Origin: Picocystis sp. L7
Lineage: Eukaryota; Chlorophyta; Picocystophyceae; Picocystales; Picocystaceae
DNA: 64,000 bases
NCBI GenBank assembly: GCA_020975725.1
Contig: QXJR01000003.1
Span: 558,001 to 622,000, forward strand
Direction: 5' to 3'
Position numbers and translations under genes: made by a program. Below, in pieces: positions 19,448-28,800 of this stretch. The notes beneath the pieces are model-generated. The model was not told the DNA's origin. It did no database searches and saw only the letters and a list, made by a program, of their open reading frames with translations. Positions within the stretch are counted from its first letter, which is position 1. Each line of letters opens with the position of its first letter.

Positions 19448-21067
19448 ATGTCGAAGGACGTGGACAGGAGCGAAACCGAAGCAGGAAGCACCGGTGGAGA
19501 GGAACGACACAGGAACGGAGAGGAAAAGACGGGACAACCGACGGACGCGAACACAAGAGAAACGACACGAGCCAAAGAGGCGTTTGAAAGAGGAGCGTAC
19601 CAAGAGAGCCTTCTTTTGTACACAAGACAAGTGGATGCGTGTCCGAAGGATCACGCCATCCGTAGGAGCCGATGCGTGGTGCTCCTGAAGCTGAAGCGGT
19701 ACGAAGAAGCAAGGCAAGACATCGAAAGTGCCCTGACAATCCTACGACTAAACGGCGAAGGTGCAAGCCGGGAAAGCACCGCCAAAACGAATGTAGTGAA
19801 GGCATCGTGCCTACTGGCCATGGGCCAAGTGCTCAATGCGATCAAGGTCCTGCGAGATAGCCTGCGGGAGACGATGCAAACTTCTGGGGACAGTGTGCAC
19901 CAGTTGCACTTTCCTGCCCTCTGCTGTGCGGTGGGGAAATTGGGCAGAGAATGGATGGGCGTGTACTTTGCAGAAAAGATTTCAGAAGCCGAAAAACCTG
20001 CATCCTTTTCCAGCAGGGATGGGAGAGCCTTGAAGCTGGTTCCAAGCGAGATACGGATGACCAAAGATCAACTGCGACCGCTGGTATCATCGACTCTAGA
20101 GGACAAGCTTGCCGAAGGGCGTTCCTTCTTGCTCCAATCTTGGGGGATTCAACAACGTGTTGGCAAGCATGTGCTTGCAATGCTTCGTTCTTATGCATAC
20201 TTGCAGGCTGGTTTGCACGATCAGGCATTAAAAGATGCCAATGTTGCACTGGCCTATTCTCCGAATGATGGCCAATGGGCGCGTGGGCATGCCGTACTTG
20301 GTGCTGCATTGGCATCCAATTTGGAGTGGCAAAGGTCAGCCTTGCATTTCAAGCACGCTCTTGAGCTGGAGCCAGAATGTCTGGAATTTGAGTCTTGTTT
20401 TCGGGACTCTGCAGAAAGGCTCAGCGAGGAAGAGCAACGGGTCTTGCAGGCAGGTGGAACCAAATCGTACAGTAAGTGGTTGGAAGGGGAGAAAGAGCGG
20501 AACCTGCCTGAGTTCCTGAAGAAACGACCTAAGTATTACTACTACTATGAATGGATGAAGAAACGCATTGCTGAATTCTACCCTGTGCTTCCGGACCCTG
20601 TCCTGGACAAGCTGTTGGACTTGGATGCAGATGAGCTCGATATGCTCCTTCAGTATCCGGAGGCTATCCGCGGCCAGGTCACGGAGTTTTTGGACGTGTA
20701 CGAGACGAAGGGTGCCGATTTCTTGGCAACGTATCGGACGCCGCAGCTCAGTTGGGACGAGGTGAGAGCCCTGCAGAACAAGGCAGCCTTGGGTATCGAG
20801 GATGAGGAAAACCTGAACATTTCGATGCTGGAACACTTGCCCGAGGACACCAACCATGCCCTCTTGGGCGCAGGCGGTCTTGGCGAGCTGACCGAGGCGG
20901 AGCGTTCAGGTCATCCTGTACGTCCTCAGCTCCCTCCAGACGCGGCACGGGACCGCTTGGCTCTGGAAGGAAGCCTTCAGGATCGCCTCAAGCTCTTGGA
21001 GCACCGTGCCTTTGATTCTTCCTCCTCCCCATCTCACTCTGGTGCTGATTTGGACGCCATGGATTGA
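19448..21067 (+). CDS. TPR-repeat protein with conserved Tyr-rich C-terminal motif, unknown
   Basis: 539 residues from the ATG at 19448, after which composition becomes protein-like. An N-terminal TPR pair (RAKEAFERGAYQESLLLYTR, then KLKRYEEARQDIESAL), a second TPR block at about 265-345 (AYLQAGLHDQALKDANVALA and SALHFKHALELEPECLEF), and a C-terminal domain with RPKYYYYYEWMKKRIAEFYP and repeated acidic Leu-rich helices. The general form is that of a TPR co-chaperone or scaffold. The five-tyrosine motif looks conserved rather than low-complexity, but I cannot name the family. No intron seen. Followed by ClpC on the same strand. Confidence 0.8.
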   Translation: MSKDVDRSETEAGSTGGEERHRNGEEKTGQPTDANTRETTRAKEAFERGAYQESLLLYTRQVDACPKDHAIRRSRCVVLLKLKRYEEARQDIESALTILRLNGEGASRESTAKTNVVKASCLLAMGQVLNAIKVLRDSLRETMQTSGDSVHQLHFPALCCAVGKLGREWMGVYFAEKISEAEKPASFSSRDGRALKLVPSEIRMTKDQLRPLVSSTLEDKLAEGRSFLLQSWGIQQRVGKHVLAMLRSYAYLQAGLHDQALKDANVALAYSPNDGQWARGHAVLGAALASNLEWQRSALHFKHALELEPECLEFESCFRDSAERLSEEEQRVLQAGGTKSYSKWLEGEKERNLPEFLKKRPKYYYYYEWMKKRIAEFYPVLPDPVLDKLLDLDADELDMLLQYPEAIRGQVTEFLDVYETKGADFLATYRTPQLSWDEVRALQNKAALGIEDEENLNISMLEHLPEDTNHALLGAGGLGELTEAERSGHPVRPQLPPDAARDRLALEGSLQDRLKLLEHRAFDSSSSPSHSGADLDAMD

Positions 21068-21598
21068 ACGTCGTGTCATTTGAAACTTCTATCCCCTCTT
21101 CCATTTCGTTCTTGTGGTGGACCGCTTTTGCCTCTCCTTCCATCCGAGGTTTCGTTGTCACTCGTGCTGACCCTGCGCGTGGTTGTACCCCCCACCCGTC
21201 ACAGCGGATGACCGTGTTCCGACCTGTCTTCGAGGATCCGGATTTGAGAGGCAATGACCGCAGGGATGCCCCCTCCCCCCTGCCACCCTGGCCAGTCCTG
21301 TGGACCGTTCCCAGGTGCCCCAGGGCCAATCGCCGACGATCCCGAGGAGATATTTTTCGATCACGTGGACCCCTTCCTCTCCACTCAACCCTCCCTGCCC
21401 CGACCCCACCCCGGAGAATCGCGGTCTGAAACCCCTCTCCGAGACCATGCATGAGGAGGAAAGACGGTCGGATCTCAGACGCGTGCATCCTGGTCCGTCG
21501 GTTCGGGGCCACGTGCGCGCCAAATTCGAAGCTGAAGGCGCATTCGGAAGGCTGTTCGAGCACGAAGGTGCGCAGTCGAGGCGAAGCAGCCGGACGAG
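21068..21598. promoter_or_regulatory. spacer and promoter of the Clp ATPase gene
   Basis: 531 bp between the TPR stop and the inferred Clp start. Several frames are open but none has family features. No shared promoter motif or AATAAA found. Confidence 0.3.
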
Positions 21599-24556
21599 AT
21601 GCGCGCCACAAGCACCAGGAGCGTGCCCCCCTCATGCTGGACGCCAAGGACGGTCCCCAGGAGCCAGGATCTGTGCAGCAGGAGACGCAACGCGGACGTC
21701 CGAGGACTGGTCCACGTGGAAAGAAGACAAACGGCACGCACGAGAAGACGCGGAGTCCACGTGCAAGCCGTGTTCGAAATGTTCACCGAGAGGTCGGTCA
21801 AAGCGGTCATGCTGGCGCAGGAAGAAGCCAAGGCCCTCGGATTGAAGCAGGTGAGGAAAGACGAAGCGTTGCGAAGAGGAAACGACGGTTCGAACCCAAC
21901 CATCCACCAAGGACGAGAGCTGACCTAATGCGATGTCCAGGTCGGACCCGAGGAAGTCTTCATAGGACTGGTGGCCGAAGAAACGAGCTCTAGAGCAGCA
22001 GGATACCTGAAGACAGGGGTCACCCTCGAGCGTGCGAGAAACGCAGTGCGGAAAGTCAAAGGGATCGGTCAAACACAAACGACGAACAAAGATGTGTCGT
22101 TTTCCGAAAGTGTGAAGTCTGTCTTTGAATCAAGCATTGAACTCGCAAGAAGAGGGGGGGTCAGGTATGTGTCTCCTGAGCATATCTTGATTGGACTCTT
22201 CGGCACTGGCAGTGAAGGCATAGGTGACCTGCTCCAAGTGCTTAGTGTGGACAAGGAAGTCCTGACACGCGAGGCAAGAGCAAGGATTGATGGAAAAAAT
22301 GGGAGGGATACGAGAAGCTCGCCGCAACCTCAGAAAGCAGTCGCCAGGACGACTTCTGGGCCTGCGTTTTTGCCCAGGAAAGGGGGCGGGAGCACGAAAT
22401 CCCTCGACGAATTCTGCCGCAATCTTACAGAGGAAGCCAGGGCTGGAAGAATCGACCCTGTCATTGGAAGAGACGCAGAGGTAGAAAGGACCATCCAAAT
22501 CCTTGCACGGAGAAGCAAGAACAACCCAATCCTTCTTGGGGATCCGGGGGTTGGTAAAACGGCCATCGTGGAAGGTCTCGCACTGAGAATCGCAACAGGA
22601 ACTGTCCCTGCTTTCTTGGAAGGACAGAAGATTTATTCGCTGGATATTGGTAGGTTGATGGCTGGCGCCAAAGAAAGAGGGGAGCTTGAGACGAGGGTCA
22701 CGAACATTGTCCGTGAAACTACAGAGGCTGGGAACGTCATCCTGATGATTGATGAAATTCATACCGTCGTTGGATCAGGTGGCTCGAGTCGAGGTGGTGG
22801 AGGTGCTTCTGGAGGTCTAGACATCTCTAACATGCTTAAGCCAGCACTGGCACGTGGTGCATTCCAATGCATTGGTGCCACCACCCTTATGGAGCACCGA
22901 AAATATATCGAAAGCGACCCTGCTCTAGAAAGACGGTTTCAGTCTATCACTGTTGGTGAGCCCACATTGGAGGAAGCATACAATATTCTTCTTGGCTTGA
23001 GGGAGAGGTACGAGCGTCATCATCAATGCATTTTCACAGAAAAAGCAATCCAGGCTGCAGTTGAACTTTCCTCGCGGTACGTAGCAGATCGGCAACTCCC
23101 GGACAAGGCAATCGACCTGTTGGACGAAGCCGGTAGTCGAGCCTGCATTGCCGCATTCCCCTCACGCAAAATGGCAGATCAAGACGGCTTTCTGGAGGAG
23201 GGCAAGGCTCTCTGGAACGAACTTGTCCAAGTGCAGGAGGCGAAGGGCGAGGCAATAAAGTGTTGTCTATTTGAAGAGGCGTTTTTGCTACACAAAAGTG
23301 AGAATGAAATCAAGTCAACATTCAGCAATGCTGCGGCTCGCGGAAAGCCCCTCGCGACCGTGGTTCCAACCGTGTGTGTGAGTGACATTGAAGCCGTTTG
23401 TTCTGCTTGGACCGGCATTCCAGTGGAGAAACTTTCGGAGAATGAAAAAGCCAGATTGCAGGCTCTGGATGACACGCTCGGGGCACGTGTGATTGGCCAG
23501 GATGAAGCGGTCGCTGCTATTTCCCGCGCCATGAGAAGGGCAGGCTGTGGTTTGAAGGATCCAAGTAGACCCATTGCAGCCATGCTTTTCAGTGGCCCTA
23601 CCGGAGTTGGAAAGACAGAGCTCGCCAAGGCTCTTGCATCTTCTTTCTTTGGAGAGGAGAAGGCCATGATCCGTCTGGACATGAGTGAGTACATGGAGCG
23701 TCACTCGGTCTCTAAGTTGGTGGGCGCCCCACCAGGCTATGTTGGCTACGGAGATGGTGGCAAGCTCACTGAAGCCGTTCGCCGCAAGCCTTTCTCTGTC
23801 GTGCTACTGGACGAGGTGGAGAAGGCTCACCCAGACGTTTTCAACATCCTCCTGCAGGTGCTGGAAGACGGCCGTCTGACTGATTCGCAAGGTCGCGTAG
23901 TTTCATTCAAGAACACCTTGATTGTGATGACATCCAATGTGGGATCCAATGTGATCTGCAAGGGTGGATCCACACTTGGATTTCAAGCACATACCTCAGA
24001 TGAAGATGGAAAGTATACACGCGTGCGATCCTTGGTGATGGAGGAACTGCGTAGTCACTTCCGCCCGGAGCTACTCAACCGTTTGGACGAGGTGGTGGTC
24101 TTTCGACAGCTGGAGCATCTGCAAATCCGCGCCATCGCCCATCTGATGCTTCAGGAGACGGCGGACCGCATGAACCAACGGGGCATTGGTCTTTGCGTCT
24201 CTCAAGCAGCAATGGCCAAGCTCGTAGAGGAGGGATACGACAGGAGCTATGGTGCTCGCCCAATGAGGCGTGCTGTCATGCGTTGGGTGGATGATCCTTT
24301 GTCCGAGGCTGTTTTGAACGGCGATGTATCGGAGGGTGGCATTGCACTCCTTCATGTTGCAGACGGCCAGCATGTACACGTTCATGCTTGCGGCGGGAAT
24401 CAGGAGGACTTGGTTTGTTTGGCAGAGATGTCGGACCCTGCTTTCACATCGGTGCCAGAACAGTCCTTAGATATGTTCACACGTCTTGGTGGTCCCTTTG
24501 AGATCGTTACAGGCACCCCTCCCCTGCGCAATTTCGTGCGCACCGATCAATCCTAG
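21599..24556 (+). CDS. clpC: plastid Hsp100 chaperone ClpC/ClpD-type ATPase
   Basis: Two exons, 21599-21850 and 21941-24556, 955 residues. Intron 21851-21940 (90 nt) has donor GTGAGG, CTGAC at 21920-21924 and acceptor GTCCAG; it splits the Clp N-domain, and splicing restores FTERSVKAVMLAQEEAKALG...VGPEEVFIGLV. Residues 1-60 are Arg/Ser/Thr-rich and almost free of acids, fitting a plastid transit peptide. First AAA+ module: Walker A GDPGVGKT (about 284), Walker B VILMIDEIHT. Short middle domain with a UVR-like helix, so ClpC/ClpD and not ClpB. Second module: GPTGVGKT (about 634), VVLLDEVEKAH, and TLGF (about 761) in the position of the ClpP-binding loop. It unfolds stromal proteins for the Clp protease and import. 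ClpC and ClpD are not separable by eye. Confidence 0.93.
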
Positions 24557-24605
24557 GTTGAAAGCCAATGGGTGGGCAGATCCAGGAACAAGCTCTCCTG
24601 GACGA

Positions 24606-24940
24606 TCATTCCACTGGTTCCAAGTGAGGAAACGTGTTTATTTGTAGATTTCTCGTCCGGCTGATCCATGGTATCTTTGTACATGTAATCCATGGAATCG
24701 GACGGACCTCGATTTGTGTTTTGTTTGCGTGCTCCTCCCCTTGCACGGACACGGCGGAAGTCTTCCACCTGCATGTGGTGTCTTTTAGAGGTGGTGCCTG
24801 TGGGGCACAGCTCCTTGCCTCCCCCGCCTCGAACACAAGTCCAAGGATCAATACAAACCACAACACAACAGGTGGGGGTGGGGTCTTCACATCCACTCCG
24901 GTGTGAATCTCAAACACGTGCTCCTGCGACGCCATGCGCG
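24606..24940 (-). CDS. possible small one-pass membrane protein, unknown
   Basis: An ATG frame of about 111 residues on the minus strand with a short polar N-terminus (MASQEHVFEIHTGVDVK), a Pro run, a hydrophobic helix (VVLWFVLILGLVF) and a basic tail. A minus-strand AATAAACACG lies at 24637-24642, close to the AATAAACGT form used by neighbours. The start codon overlaps the start of the PsbP-like gene on the other strand, which is unusual, and a second frame (24553-24861) is open. It is probably real as a transcript; coding is uncertain. Confidence 0.3.
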
Positions 24941-25599
24941 TCCATGCCGCGAGCGGATGCGCCAGGACCGTCGGAACGCGACGAAGGAACGTCCTCCTGA
25001 TCGCGCCTTCCTGCCTCCTGCCGCTCCCAGCTTCTTCCGAGGCCGCCGGAGGCGCTTGCGACACGTCCTTCGTGGACGCGCGCGACGTTTCCACCTCGAC
25101 GTACGTGGACGTTTCCCTCGGATTCCAGTTCGAGGCGCCTCCCAGATGGACCCAAGTGGATCGCAAAGGTGCAGATGCCTCCTTCGTGGACGTGGCCGAG
25201 GACGGAACCACGTGTAGATCTAGGCGGGCCGACGTGGTGGTGCGTCCTGTGCGTGTAAAGGAGACCCAGGAGCTGGGAAACATGGAACAGGTGACACAAC
25301 AATTGTTGCAAGCAGAAAAAGCACGCCGTGGTGATCCAAACCAACCCCCGCCGGTCCTGGTAGAAGCTCAATCTTACTCCGAAAGACGCGCAGATGACAC
25401 CACTCGATTGTATTACGATGTGGAATGCCAGCTGCCGGGCGCACGTGGTGGTCCGAAAAGACAATGGACGAGGATCGTGGTCGACGATGGTGTGTTGTAC
25501 ACGGTGACCCTGGCCGTGCCGGAAAGGGAGGCAAAGGACATGCCTGGGGTTGCCCAAGCCATGCGCGAAGCAATGAGGAGCTTTTACGTACGAAAGTGA
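24934..25599 (+). CDS. PsbP-domain protein, thylakoid lumen
   Basis: 221 residues from the ATG at 24934. N-terminus: short basic stretch, then a twin-arginine signal with TRRRNVLLIAP, hydrophobic core and a small-residue end (ASSEAAGG), as expected for Tat transport into the thylakoid lumen; the stromal-targeting part is short. The rest is a PsbP fold: LGFQFEAPPRWTQVDRKGAD, then VVVRPVRV, then LYYDVECQLPGA, TRIVVDDGVLYTVTLAVPE and a closing helix with SFYVRK. PsbP relatives stabilise or assemble photosystem II or other thylakoid complexes; which subfamily (PsbP, PPL or PPD) cannot be told here. Convergent with REV3. Confidence 0.85.
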   Translation: MRVHAASGCARTVGTRRRNVLLIAPSCLLPLPASSEAAGGACDTSFVDARDVSTSTYVDVSLGFQFEAPPRWTQVDRKGADASFVDVAEDGTTCRSRRADVVVRPVRVKETQELGNMEQVTQQLLQAEKARRGDPNQPPPVLVEAQSYSERRADDTTRLYYDVECQLPGARGGPKRQWTRIVVDDGVLYTVTLAVPEREAKDMPGVAQAMREAMRSFYVRK

Positions 25600-25828
25600 A
25601 GCATGGAATGGCATCCCATGACAGAATGAGCGCAGGACAAACAGGTGGGTGAAAACATAGGCAGGCAAGGCTGTGGTTGACCTTTTGCTTGGAGGGGGCA
25701 AACAGACGAATGGACAAACAATGCCATCTGAGGGACCATCCCTCGACAAACACATGGGCCTGCAATGGAAGGAACGCAAGCATCACCGTACCATAACCTT
25801 GGTTCGGTCGGCATAGCGCAACAAAAGA

Positions 25829-28800
25829 TCAATGCCCCGGGTCATAACGAGCGTGTAGGACGGGACAAAAAAAGCTGCGACATGCTGTTGGTGCGCGTGC
25901 ATCCACGGTAGAACAACGCGCGGCAGCGATGCAAGATGCACACGCACGCCTGGCACGCCATCGGCGAGCGGCTGCTTCTCTGCGCCTCAACATCATGGCA
26001 ATCTGATTTGCTCTAGCCTCTATGTCTCCTTGTGCAACACCACGTGGATCTAGGCCCTCCCGTACTGCGCGAGCAAAGAGCTGTGGCAATGCTCCTCCAC
26101 TTCCCCATCCTCTGTGATGCGCAGGTCGACGTGGAGCTTCTCGCAACCATGCCTGTACATCTGCCCCTACCAAACGGAAGACACGGTCCAATGCAGGGGC
26201 AAGCTGCTTCGAAGCATAGTACATTCCATGCAATTGGAGTGGAACATGGCGCCTTGCCAATGAATTCCCATGCCTCCCTGTCTCAGGTACCACCCCTTCT
26301 TCTTCCTCCTCTTCTTCAACATCGAGGACAACGGGATGAGAGCCTGATGGTCCCCCGGCTCCCACGGTCTGAGAAGGGAGGAAAAGATCTTCTGGAGGTG
26401 AAACTCGATCCACCAAGCGAGATCCTGGGGCTCCGGCCACTACCACATATGCAACGCGTTCTCCACGCAAAGCCCGGTCCTGGGGATCTCGAGCTGTCCT
26501 CTTTGCAGCAACCACAGCCGCAGGGGGCCGGGTTCCTCGGTATTGGCCCCCCGCCCTTACTTCTTTTGCCAATATGTAGTCTTGCATGCGCCCTGTTCCA
26601 CTCAGAGCACGACTGAAAGCACGTTGCGCACATCGACGTACTCGAGAGAGATCTCTGGAGGCAAAAAAAATGCGCAAACATCGCTCCAGCGCATAAGCAG
26701 CATATGGGCAAGTGTCGCGCCTGACAGTTTCTATTCCTTTAGCATCAAATGCAGGTTTCTCTCCTACGCAAGTTGCTGCCATCCCTACGTAGCGTTTCTT
26801 GGCAATCAACGCACATGGCATAAACACCTTGTCGACCTTTAGACGTATGGGAGGCAAGTGTGAACGGGTGATTTCATCCGCAATCTCCTCTGCAAGCTGG
26901 AAGGCTTTCTCCAATGTCCTTCCTGGAAAGTGCACAAAAAGACTGTCAGTATCGCCATACACCACTTTGGCTTCCCATCGCGGGGTGCTTTCGATCCGTC
27001 GCTTGGCTGCGGATGCCGCTGCCCTTCCAAAAGAAACAATCGCATCTGCCAGCTCAGCCATGGGCATGTGCCCGGAAAAACCAGCAGCAGTGTAGCCGTA
27101 GGTAACATTGGCAAGCAGTTTGAGTGCCAGTTGCTGGCCGTCCAGCCTTGCTGCAAGTGCCTTTGTATCTGCAAAACTTTGCCTGGCCGGTGTCCACGTG
27201 GATTCGCTAGCACTTGGGGTTGTTACATCGGACTGCATAGGCACGTGAATGCGCTTTGCAGCAGCCTTTGTCATTCTCCTTGTTGAGAGGATTTCTGATA
27301 ACATACGCGGCAGCACACCAACCCGAACTGTACGAGGCACAAAGGCTGATCTGCTTGGCGAAACTACTATTCCATCCTCCTCCCACTTCGGTTCAATGGT
27401 GGGAGCAGGTATGCTTGCGCAACCGATTGACCATGTGGAGCTGAAACTTGCCTTGTCGCCTGCCCATGCCTCCTCCTGTCCAAGGGCTGTCGAGTAGCAC
27501 AAGTTGTAGGCAATCATTAGTGAGGGGTATAGGCTTTCAAAGTCCAGGACGGCCACCGGATGTTCATATGCACCAGCTTCTGGCTCCATTACTAGGGGAA
27601 GCTGAACCATGGCTGGCTGACCAGCAACTTGTGCAGCAGAGGGAGATGGTGGAAGGTACCCTGCTGCACGCAACAATCGGCTGCTGACAGCTTCCACTCG
27701 CCTCTGGCTTCCTCTAGTGAATACAGATGCTATGTCTAATCCCAGCACACGTGCAAGTTCAGCTGCTCTAGGTAAAGAACCACTGGCTATGAGCATTGAG
27801 AGGTTGATCTTTGCACGAAAGAGGGCATTACCAACCAGGTGGATGCGAGCTTCTGTTCGCCCCGGCCACGGTTGGGATGCGAATGTTGGCACTTTCATCC
27901 GCAGCAACTCTTTGGCACACGCATGGAGAGAGAAGCTCCTCAGGGTCGAAATGGAGGATCGAAAGATACGCCAAAGATTCAATACTACTCGGCCTGGGCA
28001 CCATGTGCTAGAAGAAGGAACGCTCCCAAAGGCTTCGTCTGGACCTCCTCCTCCGCCTAGGCCACCGCCCAAACTTAAACAAGGGATTGAATTTCCTTTC
28101 GATGAAAAGGTTGTCGCTGCCTGCATGGAAGGAGCTCGGGAAATTGCTTGTAAAAAACTTCGAGGAAGTTGCAACTTCTCCGCTCGTTCACAGAGGTAGC
28201 CGAGACTGTCTCTTTCCAAATCAAATCCAACCAACACATCTGGGTCAACTGACCTCAACGTTTCTGCAGTTTGCCACAGAAGTTCCTCCTCGGACAGAAC
28301 AGCCTTCGTATCTGTGACTGTGTCAGAAAAATAGCCTTTGCGTTTCATTATCTTCTGGAGATACTCTGAATTATCATCATACACTGATAAATAGAGATGG
28401 GTGTTTGTTCCAGGTCCAGTTGTACGTAGTTCATCACAAGATGTACCAGGTTCATACACACACAACGCCACACAGTGCACTGCGTCACGGCTTGGGTCAG
28501 GCAGCTTCCCGACACGGCATGTTGCGAATATCTCAATTGATGCGATAGTAAGAAGGGATATACTACCAGCAAGGCCAGTATGTGCCAGCCCCTGTTGGCT
28601 ACTGTCGTTTGTACTGTATGGGCTTTCTGTCTGAGAAACTGAGCGACCAGGCTTTTTCTGACCATCAGAGGCACAGCTTGGCCTATTTTTCCCCATGGAG
28701 GAAACGTGCAGTGGAGAGGAATATCTCCTCCCAGCTGCCGGCAGGTTGCTTGGTAGGGACGATATCAAGCAGGGCCTCTCGCTTGGTTCTTCTTCTGAAG

